DNA of 35,354 bases from Verrucomicrobiales bacterium (GCA_005777315.1 SXMN01000216.1:1-35354), one strand, 5' to 3'. Positions 1 through 9,888 are shown, numbered from the stretch's first letter. Notes: generated from the letters alone by a model not told the origin. Translations and numbers: made by a program.

Positions 1-1173
1 CGGGCAATCCTGCCAACATTTGATCCGCATGCGCGATGGACATGCGCCAATCCAATCAGAGTCCACAGCGGCGCGCCACCAAATTCATTCCATCTCCTTG
101 CCCTCAAACTTCATTCCACCCTCCTTGTCGAGGGCCATGTCCTGGACGTGGCAATCGCCGCCGCAACGATCGAGACCAGTCCGCGGGCGCAAATCCAGTT
201 TGCCCTCAGCCTTGGTGAATCCCGAGATCCGCGCGCCTTCGCGATGCTCGCGCGCTTCGTCCGGGAAAAACTGGACGTGCGTTGGATGGACGTGGCGGTG
301 TTGTCCTCCTTGCACGAACGCGGTGTGGAGATGCTGGCTGAACTCATCCGCGAGCCGGGGGGCTCGGCCGCGTTTCTTCCGGCACTCGCACAAACCATCG
401 CCGTTCGCCGTGATGAACCCAGCCTTGCCCGCGCGCTCTCCCTCGTGGTGCTGGCAAAACCCGAAATCCAGGCAGCCGTCCTTGGCGGGCTGGCCAAAGG
501 TCGCAAGAATGCGCCACGCAAGCCTCTTGGCGATGGCGCGGCCCGCAAGATTCTCGCTTCGCTCGCCGCCAGTCCGAATTCCGAGGTCCGACAGGGCGCT
601 CGCGCCCTCGAGGACACGTTCGTTGGCACCGTCTCAAACGACGAAGTCCAACTACCCGCCAGCCAATTGCCGATCGTGGAAACGATTACCGATGAGACGT
701 ACGGCAAATTCGTCACCGCACTCGCCGGTCCTCGCGATGTCAAACGCGGCCACGAGTTGTTCATTCAGGCGTGCGCGATCTGTCATCGCATTGGACAGGA
801 AGGCCACGAAGTCGGCCCGGATTTGCTTGGTCAGACCGGCCTGGGCGAAGAGGCGTTGCTCAAGGACATCCTGATGCCAAACGAACGCACCCGCCCCGGC
901 TACGAAACGACGCTTGTGCAAACGACCGATGGCATTGCTGTCACTGGCGTCTTGAAGGACGACGGAGCGACCAGCCTGACGCTGGCGTTGCCCAACGGCG
1001 TCGAGCAGGTGTTGCTGCGCAAAGACGTGACCGGCGTGCGCCGTCTCGCGACTTCTTTGATGCCTTCCTTTGCCGAAGGACTCTCCCCCGTTGACGTGGC
1101 GAACCTCCTCGCCTGGCTGCGCAGTCAGGTCGCAGCGCCCACTGCGACACCCGCTCGCGGCATCAGCAAATGA
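1..1173 (+). CDS. PVC-type haem-binding CxxCH protein, C-terminal part (5' end outside window)
   Basis: This is the C-terminal part of a large exported haem-binding protein of the Planctomycetes/Verrucomicrobia type. The reading frame is open to base 1, so the gene starts to the left; a GTG at 148 is internal. The middle part is helical and HEAT-repeat-like ('FALSLGESRDPRAFAMLA'). It is followed by a c-type cytochrome domain with the haem motif CAICH at 772-786 and the downstream 'GHEVGPDL' segment typical of the family. Relatives are usually around 1000 residues, with an N-terminal beta-propeller or dehydrogenase domain that cannot be seen here. The likely role is periplasmic electron transfer coupled to oxidation of a sugar or alcohol, inferred from the family. 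The first 50 codons match the family poorly, so an indel there is possible. It is convergent with the MFS gene downstream. Confidence 0.85.
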   Translation, partial: RAILPTFDPHARWTCANPIRVHSGAPPNSFHLLALKLHSTLLVEGHVLDVAIAAATIETSPRAQIQFALSLGESRDPRAFAMLARFVREKLDVRWMDVAVLSSLHERGVEMLAELIREPGGSAAFLPALAQTIAVRRDEPSLARALSLVVLAKPEIQAAVLGGLAKGRKNAPRKPLGDGAARKILASLAASPNSEVRQGARALEDTFVGTVSNDEVQLPASQLPIVETITDETYGKFVTALAGPRDVKRGHELFIQACAICHRIGQEGHEVGPDLLGQTGLGEEALLKDILMPNERTRPGYETTLVQTTDGIAVTGVLKDDGATSLTLALPNGVEQVLLRKDVTGVRRLATSLMPSFAEGLSPVDVANLLAWLRSQVAAPTATPARGISK

Positions 1174-1264
1174 CCGGGAACAATCTTGGAGCCTGTCTTC
1201 AAATTGATCTTGAGAATTTCCCCGGTTGACCGCCGCAACGGGACTGGGCGTGCTCCCCAGAACT

Positions 1265-2563
1265 TCATGTCGCCCTGGTTTTCACCGCGATGGGTTTTGT
1301 GGCATCCATTCCCAGCACGGTGAGTCCCGCGAGGAAGAGCGCTCCGGCGCATGCGATGAAGACGAGGCGCTGGCCTGCTTCTCCGCTGCCGCCGAAATTG
1401 AGGAGCCACGGCACCATCATGGCGTTCGCGGAAGCGCCAAAATTCCCCCACATATTGCTCCAGCCGGCGGCCGAGGCGGTGTTCTTGCCACCAATGTCCT
1501 GCATGAACGCCCACGTAACCGGGTTGTTCATGTCGGTGCCGAACGCCACCACCGCGCAGCACGCAACGATGGCCCATGCCGAATCCACGCCCAGGCACGC
1601 GACGTAAGCGCTGCCGGCCAGCATCAGTGGCGCACTCAACGAAAAGACCCGGCCCCAGCGCAGCCCGAAGCGCCGCACGCTCCAGTCGCTGGTCCAGCCG
1701 CCGGCAAGTTGCCCGACCATGCCGAACGCCAACACCAGTGACACCATCCGACCACCTGCGACGGCTTCGACCTGCTTTTCCTCGGCGAGATACGTGGGAA
1801 GCCAGGTGATCAGAAAGGCCCAGCCCAGATTGACCAGGAGCTGGCTGAGCGAGCTCAACCACAGGCTGCGACACCTGCAAAACGCCCAGAGCATGGGCCG
1901 GATTTCACGCGCCTCGGGCAAGGGTTCGCCGGGCGGGCTGCCGATGAGTTGTTTCTCAGCCTCGTTGCACCCGGGATGTTCGGAAGGACGGTCCCGGACG
2001 ATCCAAAAGTAGATAGCCGCAATGATCAGTCCGACCCCGGCATCCACCCAAAGCGCGGGCCTCCAGTCGCCAAACGCGACGATGAGAAGCGCGGTGATAA
2101 AGGGCGCAAGTGTGCCGCCCATGCGCCCGCCCAGGGCGACCAGCGCGCTCGCCCTGCCGCGGCCAGCCATGGGAATCCACCGCCGGATGAGCGCGCCACT
2201 TGTCGGATACGCCCCGGCTTCCGCCATCCCGCAGCCGAGCCGTGCCAGCATCAAACCCCAGAACCCACTCATCAAGCCCGTCAAGCCCGTGAACAAGGAC
2301 CATAGAATGATGTAGCCGGTCAGCATCCGGCGAGCACCCCAGCGGTCGCTCGCCCAGCCGGCGGGCACCTGGAAAATCGCGTAGGTAAAAAAGAATGCGG
2401 CGAGAACCCTTCCGATCTCTTCCTTGGAAAGTGCCAGCTCCCCCTTGAACGACGCCGACTTTACGATCTCTCCGAGGCAAATGCGGTCGAGATAGAGGAT
2501 GAACGCCATCAACATGCTCACAGCGATGATCCGGTAACGGACATTGGTAGGGCTCTCGATCAT
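1265..2563 (-). CDS. MFS transporter, ACS (anion:cation symporter)-like
   Basis: This is a 432-residue inner-membrane transporter of the major facilitator superfamily. It has about 12 hydrophobic segments, the loop 2-3 signature 'DRWGARRM' near residues 73-80, and an N-terminal first helix containing 'LYLDRICLG'. That N-terminus resembles the hexuronate/glucarate/phthalate (ACS) branch, which imports organic anions such as sugar acids with protons. The substrate is not determined from sequence. The start ATG lies 6 nt after the stop of a dipeptidase-like remnant (2570-2773) on the same strand, so the two may once have formed an operon. The end is convergent with the haem protein gene, and a short frame (1125-1268) begins at the ATGA of its stop codon. 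Confidence 0.9.
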   Translation of the reverse strand: MIESPTNVRYRIIAVSMLMAFILYLDRICLGEIVKSASFKGELALSKEEIGRVLAAFFFTYAIFQVPAGWASDRWGARRMLTGYIILWSLFTGLTGLMSGFWGLMLARLGCGMAEAGAYPTSGALIRRWIPMAGRGRASALVALGGRMGGTLAPFITALLIVAFGDWRPALWVDAGVGLIIAAIYFWIVRDRPSEHPGCNEAEKQLIGSPPGEPLPEAREIRPMLWAFCRCRSLWLSSLSQLLVNLGWAFLITWLPTYLAEEKQVEAVAGGRMVSLVLAFGMVGQLAGGWTSDWSVRRFGLRWGRVFSLSAPLMLAGSAYVACLGVDSAWAIVACCAVVAFGTDMNNPVTWAFMQDIGGKNTASAAGWSNMWGNFGASANAMMVPWLLNFGGSGEAGQRLVFIACAGALFLAGLTVLGMDATKPIAVKTRAT

Positions 2564-2569
2564 GGTAGG

Positions 2570-2773
2570 CTATTCTAGCCACACGCTACCGAAGAAGCCT
2601 ACGAAATTGCCGCAAAAAATCGCATCAGTGTCCGCCTGTGTGAAGCCGTGCGCGGAGAGCAGGTCATGGAGCTTTGCCAGGTCGGCGATGCTATCCATGG
2701 TTTGCCGTGTCTGTGCTGTGAGGTAGTTCTGATCGATGCCGCTACCGATGACGACGAGCTTCGCATCGAGCGG
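2570..2773 (-). pseudogene. Remnant of a membrane-dipeptidase (peptidase M19)-like C-terminus
   Basis: This minus-strand open stretch of about 67 codons ends at TAG 2572-2570. It reads through 'VVIGSGIDQNYL', 'SIADLAKLHDLLSAHGFTQ' and 'DAIFCGNFVGFF'. The pattern resembles the end of zinc dipeptidases of the M19 family, where a 'G-S-D-x-D' segment is followed by a helix and a terminal 'GGN-x-x-R-x-F' motif. An in-frame TGA at 2776-2774 closes it on the 5' side, and no plausible start or catalytic N-terminal part is found upstream. I read it as the surviving tail of a deleted or frameshifted gene just upstream of the MFS transporter. The family assignment is tentative because the fragment is short. 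Confidence 0.5.
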
Positions 2774-3036
2774 TCACGGTTCTGTTCCCCAGAGAAAGGC
2801 CGAGTTGGCCTTCAGACATCTGAGGCACCGGTATTCAATTCAACCAGGAATCCCCTCAGGACATCTGGTTGAATCGGATCAGAACTGAGAGCGAGTTCGT
2901 GAAGCAGTTGGAAATGCCAGTGTCACCAACCCGCACGTCAGATCCTCCCGCTCGTGTTCATTTTTAAGAACTCGCTACTTTTCGCGGACGGTAATATCGC
3001 CCGCAGGGAGCCTGTTCCCGATTCGAACAACCTGGT
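2774..3036. other. Gene-free stretch upstream of the dipeptidase remnant
   Basis: No reading frame here shows recognisable protein similarity. Apart from the hairpin at 2838-2874, I see no repeat, RNA gene or terminator. It probably contains the decayed 5' part of the dipeptidase-like gene and the 3' flank of the Minf_1886-type gene. Confidence 0.4.
2838..2874. repeat. Perfect 10-bp inverted repeat, 17-nt loop
   Basis: ATTCAACCAG at 2838-2847 is exactly complementary to CTGGTTGAAT at 2865-2874. The hairpin sits in the non-coding stretch between the Minf_1886-type gene (ending 3037) and the dipeptidase remnant. There is no T-run after either arm, so a classical terminator is not supported. 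It could be a protein-binding palindrome or part of a degraded element. Confidence 0.5.
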
Positions 3037-3489
3037 TCATGCGTCGGTGTTCGGCTGCGCGTCCGCCTTTGGAGCTGGAACGTGTTCCTTCATGGAGTTC
3101 AGCTTGCCTGGAGGTATGAAAGGCTTCCGGAATGCTTCAAAGAAGTCATAGCCGTTCTTGAAATCGTCCCGGCTGTCCGTGTCGGTTTTGCTCAGAAGCC
3201 CATGATCGACCATGTTGAAGACGAGTTCTCCAAAATCTTCGCAGCGATGGACTCCCCATTCGTTGAGCACCATCATGGCCATGGGGCCGAACTGATCTAT
3301 CGCAAACGCGCGAATGCCTTCGGTCAACTGTTGACCGGTGATGTGACACATTTCGAGCTTGCGAGCTTTGGCGATGGGCTTCTGGACGTAGTCGAGCGCG
3401 CCCCGGAGGAACAGATACGCTTCACGGTGGTAGCGGGTGTCGCGCTCGAGGATCGTGTCGAGGACTGAGTCGAAGTTAATGGGCTGCAT
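3037..3489 (-). CDS. Minf_1886 / Verruc_Plancto family small protein
   Basis: This is a 150-residue protein of the family restricted to Verrucomicrobia and Planctomycetes (Minf_1886 family, TIGR04138 'Verruc_Plancto'); its function is unknown. Visible family features are an N-terminal 'VLDTILERDTRYHREAYLF' region, 'HITGQQLTEGIRAFAIDQFG' in the middle, and a segment around 'VFNMVDHGLLSKTDTDSRDDF'. It is predicted soluble, with no signal peptide or membrane segment. The C-terminal 25 residues are polar, rich in Lys, Pro and Ala, and probably disordered. Its ATG lies inside the last codons of the 43-residue membrane microprotein upstream (14-nt overlap), so the two are probably translationally coupled and transcribed with leuS. 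Confidence 0.9.
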   Translation of the reverse strand: MQPINFDSVLDTILERDTRYHREAYLFLRGALDYVQKPIAKARKLEMCHITGQQLTEGIRAFAIDQFGPMAMMVLNEWGVHRCEDFGELVFNMVDHGLLSKTDTDSRDDFKNGYDFFEAFRKPFIPPGKLNSMKEHVPAPKADAQPNTDA

Positions 3490-3607
3490 GTTCCGGATTC
3501 TGAGATGTGGGGTGGGCTTTACGGTAAGTCTTCACCGCAAGGCCGGTCAGGATCAGGGCGATCACAAACGCCAGGACCAACTGCTCTTGTTTGGTGAGAT
3601 TTAACAT
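3476..3607 (-). CDS. 43-residue single-pass membrane microprotein
   Basis: This small gene lies between leuS and the Minf_1886-type gene. It encodes 43 residues: a short polar N-terminus 'MLNLTKQEQ', one hydrophobic segment 'LVLAFVIALILTGLAV' (about residues 10-25), then a basic stretch 'KTYRK' and a polar tail. This predicts one membrane helix with the C-terminus cytoplasmic by the positive-inside rule. It begins 22 nt after the leuS stop and overlaps the next start by 14 nt, which supports it being a real gene. An in-frame ATG four codons earlier (3619) is an alternative start, and no clear Shine-Dalgarno is visible. The N-terminus resembles short proteins I associate with Verrucomicrobia, but the function is unknown. 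Confidence 0.65.
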   Translation of the reverse strand: MLNLTKQEQLVLAFVIALILTGLAVKTYRKAHPTSQNPEHAAH

Positions 3608-3629
3608 TGAGGGCAGCATAAGCGGATTG

Positions 3630-6440
<2,811 letters not shown>

Positions 6441-6541
6441 AGGGGGCGGATATTGGGGAAATGACTTCAGCGGAGCAATGATGGAATTGAGCGGTCGAAG
6501 CAGTGGGGTGAATGGATGACGAGAGCAACGATCCCTGAAGA

Positions 6542-6638
6542 GCGGCGATTCTCGCCGCAGTCCCAGAGCCTTCGGCTTCCACGAAAGTCAGCCAACTTTG
6601 AAGGCCAAAGGCTCTGGGACTGCTGTGAGAATCACAGC
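6542..6638. repeat. Long inverted repeat with nested hairpins (REP/BIME-like)
   Basis: The arms at 6542-6572 and 6608-6638 match as reverse complements at 27 of 31 positions, with a 35-nt centre. The inner 15 bp (CAGTCCCAGAGCCTT and complement) are perfect. Each outer end is also its own short hairpin: GCGGCGATTCTCGCCGC on the left and GCTGTGAGAATCACAGC on the right. The mismatches between the arms are compensated within these small hairpins, as expected for a mobile palindromic unit under structural selection. It fills most of the 235-bp gap between the divergent leuS and DNA glycosylase genes. Confidence 0.8.
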
Positions 6639-6675
6639 TCTCAATCGCCCGATCTTAGTGACTGATTAAATTACA

Positions 6676-7326
6676 ATGAGCAGTAACGACAGGAAACGTG
6701 GCGTATCATGGGATTCCCGCCTCCCGGTCAAACTTCAGCCATTGCCACGCTCGTTTTACTCCCCGAGCGCAGATGTGGTCGCACCGCGCTTGCTGGGGCA
6801 TTGGCTTGTGCGCCGCACGCCCGAGGGTATGTGTGGCGGGCCGATTGTGGAGTTGGAGGCTTACCTTGCGGATGATCCGGCGTGTCATGCTTTCAGAGGC
6901 GAGACGCAACGAAACCGCGCGATGTTCGGCGAGCAGGGCAGGGCGTATGTCTATCTCATTTACGGTTACCACCATTGTGTGAATTCCGTTTACCAGCCTC
7001 AAGGTGTCGGGGAAGCGGTTCTGATGCGAGCCATCGAACCGGCGCTCGGCCAAGACTTGATGCGCCAGTGGCGGCCGGTGAAGCGTGATCACGAATTGAC
7101 GAACGGCCCCGCGAAGCTCTGTCAGGCGATGAAGATTGACCGGGAACTTGATGGAGTGGACTTGCGCAACGCAGACTCGCCGTTGTTTATCGCGGAGAAC
7201 CAGGCGCTGCGAGAGTTTCTGAAGCGGACGGGGCCAGTCCTGAAGACGACACGAGTGGGGATCACCAAGGCGGCACACCTGCCGTTGAGGTTTTTGTTGT
7301 CTGAGAGCCGCTTCGTTTCGCGGTGA
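6676..7326 (+). CDS. mpg: DNA-3-methyladenine glycosylase (AAG/MPG family)
   Basis: This 216-residue monofunctional base-excision repair enzyme of the AAG/MPG fold removes alkylated and deaminated purines from DNA. After about 25 variable residues the domain begins with 'LPRSFYSPSADVVAPRLLG'. The active-site segment 'GGPIVELEAYLADDPACHAF' contains E61 and Y63, equivalent to the catalytic Glu and stacking Tyr of 'ETEAY' in the human enzyme. 'YVYLIYGYHHCVN' forms the second conserved block, and 'LTNGPAKLCQAMKI' the third. Length is normal for bacterial members. It stands alone on the plus strand behind the inverted repeat, with no apparent operon partner. The first 20 residues are unconserved, so a later start is possible, though no better one is visible. 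Confidence 0.95.
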   Translation: MSSNDRKRGVSWDSRLPVKLQPLPRSFYSPSADVVAPRLLGHWLVRRTPEGMCGGPIVELEAYLADDPACHAFRGETQRNRAMFGEQGRAYVYLIYGYHHCVNSVYQPQGVGEAVLMRAIEPALGQDLMRQWRPVKRDHELTNGPAKLCQAMKIDRELDGVDLRNADSPLFIAENQALREFLKRTGPVLKTTRVGITKAAHLPLRFLLSESRFVSR

Positions 7327-7355
7327 GTTTGCGGAAATCAAGCAGGCCACCAAAA

Positions 7356-7556
7356 CTAATTTTCCAGGCCAAGCTTCCTATCGAGTTCTTCCAGTGTGGG
7401 GAAATGGAATGGATCACGGTCATCAAATTTGCGCGCCAGAGATTTCCTGTACGCGGTGTCCGATGCGTTTTGAAGGGACACAAGGTAGGCGATGAGCTGC
7501 CGCTGTTCCTGCCGACTCAGTGCAGACAATTCCCGTTTCAGCGCCTCAATAGTCAG
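7356..7556 (-). CDS. 66-residue hypothetical protein, probable CTG start
   Basis: An open frame lies directly downstream of the BON gene and is too short and too oddly started for routine gene callers. It reads 'TIEALKRELSALSRQEQRQ', 'LIAYLVSLQNASDTAYRKS', and 'DDRDPFHFPTLEELDRKLG'. This is a charged two-helix pattern with a 'DDRDP...TLEELD' C-terminus, which resembles small antitoxin-like or regulatory proteins. That resemblance is an impression rather than a firm family match. No ATG, GTG or TTG occurs in frame between the upstream stop and the conserved part. The best start is CTG at 7556-7554, six nt behind GGTGAG, which overlaps the BON stop codon. ATT two codons later is the alternative. 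No toxin partner is adjacent. Confidence 0.65.
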   Translation of the reverse strand: MTIEALKRELSALSRQEQRQLIAYLVSLQNASDTAYRKSLARKFDDRDPFHFPTLEELDRKLGLEN

Positions 7557-7563
7557 AAAAAAC

Positions 7564-8040
7564 TCACCGCCCTTCCTTCACCTGCAACGTCGAGATGACC
7601 TCGCTGACTCCATCGATCTCCAGCGCCAGGTTCATCGCCTTGGCGAGCTTTTCCTCGGAGGAGACAAAACCGGCGAGGGTGACGACACCAGCGGTAGTGT
7701 TCACTGAGATTTGAAATGTGGAAAGATCCCGTTCCGCGAGGTAGCGGGCTTTGATCGCAGCAGTGATCCGGGCGTCGGCGGTGGCATCGGCAAGAACTCC
7801 GCCTGCTTTCCGCGCCTTCTGTCGGACGATTTTTCCCGTGCGGGCGAGTTGTTCCTTCACGTCCTCGGATTTGAGGGATTCCGGGAGTGATTCTTTGATG
7901 GCATCACGCATCTTGGCGGCGCCTGAAACGAGATCCTTCTCTGCTTCGCGGACTTCCGGGTTGTTCCGGCCTTCGGTGAAGTACCAAACCAGCGCTCCGG
8001 CGAAGGCGAGCAACAGGATTACATTGAGCAGTGCTTTCAT
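7564..8040 (-). CDS. BON-domain membrane-anchored protein
   Basis: This is a 158-residue envelope protein. An N-terminal hydrophobic segment (residues 3-20, 'ALLNVILLLAFAGALVWYF') acts as anchor or uncleaved signal. A charged helical linker follows (about 25-85). The C-terminal 70 residues form a BON domain ('DARITAAIKARYLAERDLST' through 'VTLAGFVSSEEKLAKAMNLA' to 'VSEVISTLQV'). BON domains bind phospholipid and are typical of OsmY-like periplasmic stress proteins. It starts 3 nt after the EcsC-family gene and is followed 8 nt later by the 66-residue gene, so the three are probably one operon. The function is likely envelope maintenance or osmotic stress, inferred from the domain only. Confidence 0.88.
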   Translation of the reverse strand: MKALLNVILLLAFAGALVWYFTEGRNNPEVREAEKDLVSGAAKMRDAIKESLPESLKSEDVKEQLARTGKIVRQKARKAGGVLADATADARITAAIKARYLAERDLSTFQISVNTTAGVVTLAGFVSSEEKLAKAMNLALEIDGVSEVISTLQVKEGR

Positions 8041-8043
8041 GGT

Positions 8044-8916
8044 TCATTTTACTCGTTGCGTTGATTCCGGCAAATTCTTCACAGGAACAGCCAGCGTTTT
8101 GTACGCCTCCATCACGACATGAGAGCCGTATTTGGATTCGAGCCGCTTCACTATGAAATGGCCGCGCGCCATGTTTTGAAAGTGATCCATGAAGAGCACG
8201 TTGATGGTGCTGCCGGCGACGGCGCCAATGATCGGGATCGCTTTTGCGGCAGCCTGTTCAGAGATGACGACGCCGAATCGCGACGCGATCGTGGCGACGA
8301 GGCGGACCATTGCCGGGGCCGTCTTTTCGAGTATTCCGCGCTCAGTGACATAGGCGGCGGCTTCGGAGATCGCCTTGCTCAACGCGGCACGGACAATCCA
8401 GTAACCGCTCTCGGAAGCGTCGTCGGATTTGGCCGGACCTCCGAGAGCAAAGACTTCCAGACAGGATAAACGGATGCTGACCTCAGCAACGTCATGGCCT
8501 TCGTCATGCGCAATATCCGCAATGGATCGAAGCATGATCGTGGTCGAGACGGGGAGTTCGACTGCCAGGGCGGCGAGTCCGAAAGCGCCCCCAATCCAGC
8601 CCGTGACACCCACCATGACTTTGTCCGTGAGGTCGGAGTGTTCGTCTCTGGGCTTCTTGTTCATCGAGCGGACAGCTACGGACAGGGCGCGCCAGAGCGC
8701 GGCGTGCGAAGCCTTCTGGATCGCGGCGGTCCAGTTCTTTGGAAGCCTGGCGAAGCCGCGTTCCAAAGGAGCGCCAATGCGGTCGGCGAGTTTCGCGGCG
8801 AAACCTGGATTTTCCAATAGCAGTTTCGCCCGGTGGAGGGCGGCGAGGTCTTCGGCGGTGATTTGAGGCACTTCCGTTTGATGGGTGGAAGCGGCGGATT
8901 CGTTCACTTGATCCAT
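8044..8916 (-). CDS. EcsC family protein
   Basis: This 290-residue protein belongs to the EcsC family (PF12787), named after a B. subtilis protein linked to the Ecs ABC transporter; its biochemical role is unknown. The central segment 'GVTGWIGGAFGLAALAVELP' is hydrophobic and typical of the family. It is followed by 'TTIMLRSIADIAHDEGHD' and the long helical region carrying 'CLEVFALGG'. The C-terminal 'KAIPIIGAVAGSTINVLFMD' segment is a second hydrophobic block characteristic of the family. No signal peptide is visible, so it is probably membrane-associated from the cytoplasmic side. No Ecs-type ABC transporter gene is adjacent. The gene overlaps nothing and sits 3 nt before the BON gene on the same strand, which suggests a shared envelope-stress role. 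Confidence 0.9.
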   Translation of the reverse strand: MDQVNESAASTHQTEVPQITAEDLAALHRAKLLLENPGFAAKLADRIGAPLERGFARLPKNWTAAIQKASHAALWRALSVAVRSMNKKPRDEHSDLTDKVMVGVTGWIGGAFGLAALAVELPVSTTIMLRSIADIAHDEGHDVAEVSIRLSCLEVFALGGPAKSDDASESGYWIVRAALSKAISEAAAYVTERGILEKTAPAMVRLVATIASRFGVVISEQAAAKAIPIIGAVAGSTINVLFMDHFQNMARGHFIVKRLESKYGSHVVMEAYKTLAVPVKNLPESTQRVK

Positions 8917-8943
8917 GCTGGCGTTGGCGTGCCGGAGCAGGTG

Positions 8944-9888
8944 TCACCTGGAGTCGGACGGCGGCAGGCGACGAAGTTTGAAATCACGAATGGCCGCGCT
9001 GGTCTGCCATGTGGCGTAGCCGAAGGGAATGGACTCCTCGATTTCACCGAGGCGCATGCTGACCTTCTTGTCGGCTCTTTCGAGATCCACAAATTTCTCC
9101 TGATCGATCCATGCCTCGATTTTCTTTTGAGTGACGCGCAGGCGGATTCGATACCACTGATCATTCTCAAACTTCATGAACTTCGTTGTTTCGTTCGAAG
9201 ACGCATCCGCGCTATCGACGCTCGAAATGCCCACGACCGACCCGCCCCAGCCTCCGACCACGAAGGTGAAGAACGACTCGCCCACCGGCAGCGTGAGTCC
9301 GCAGAAGAAATCACCGCCGAGAAGCTTCGCGGCTTCGATGGATACTTCGTAATCCATCTTCGGGGTTCCATTGGTGTAAGTGATGCCCGAGAGCGCGGCA
9401 CCCTGTTCGATGACGATCGCCGGGGAGCCTTTCAAGTCCTTCTTGAATTCCACCTCCCCATGGCCGGCGAATTCGGTGGCTTTCCAGCCGGAAAGTGATG
9501 TCCCATCGAAAAGAGGTTTCCATTCGTTGAGTGGAAACTTCGCGTCCACGTTGACGAGCGGAGCGGGTGTGGACGTGGGCTGCTGGGAAGGCGTTGCGGC
9601 GGCGGGTGGAGCGGTTGGCTGTGTTTTGGGTGGCTGGGAAGCGGATTCCCGAATGGGTTGTGACCGGGATTCTGGAGACGTGCAACCTGTCAGGGCCGAC
9701 ATTGCAAGGAGGCACGCTGAAGCTGCGCCCAGGAACCATGAATTGGAGAGCGCCGGGCATCGCCCGTCGCGGCGTCCGGACGAATTTGATCCGGTCCACG
9801 ATTGGAGTTCCAATGCAATGCTCGCCGGGAGGATTGTCTTGGTGACGGAATCGTCGTTGTGGGCAATGGAGGCTTTTTGGGGTTTCAT
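8944..9888 (-). CDS. DUF1080 (3-keto-disaccharide hydrolase-type) lipoprotein
   Basis: This is a 314-residue exported protein. The lipobox 'ALTGC' places the lipidated cysteine at residue 69, after the hydrophobic run 'WFLGAASACLLAMSA'. A Pro/Gln/Ser/Thr-rich linker follows (about 75-110). The rest is a DUF1080 jelly-roll domain starting with 'WKPLFDGTSLSGWKATEF' and ending 'YATWQTSAAIRDFKLRRL'. Family members bind or hydrolyse glycans (3-keto-disaccharides) and are very abundant in Verrucomicrobia and Planctomycetes. About 50 residues precede the signal sequence, which is unusual, but I find no in-frame ATG between this start and the hydrophobic run. The gene begins 27 nt after the OPT transporter gene on the same strand and may share its transcript. 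Confidence 0.85.
   Translation of the reverse strand: MKPQKASIAHNDDSVTKTILPASIALELQSWTGSNSSGRRDGRCPALSNSWFLGAASACLLAMSALTGCTSPESRSQPIRESASQPPKTQPTAPPAAATPSQQPTSTPAPLVNVDAKFPLNEWKPLFDGTSLSGWKATEFAGHGEVEFKKDLKGSPAIVIEQGAALSGITYTNGTPKMDYEVSIEAAKLLGGDFFCGLTLPVGESFFTFVVGGWGGSVVGISSVDSADASSNETTKFMKFENDQWYRIRLRVTQKKIEAWIDQEKFVDLERADKKVSMRLGEIEESIPFGYATWQTSAAIRDFKLRRLPPSDSR

Noticed and set aside
20-874. Long plus-strand frame overlapping the haem protein gene
   Set aside because: Arg/Ser/Pro-rich composition without family pattern; it is a shadow of the haem protein frame, which contains the CAICH motif.
3000-3030. GTTCCCGATTCGAAC-like tRNA T-arm look-alike
   Set aside because: No acceptor, D-arm or anticodon stem can be folded around it.
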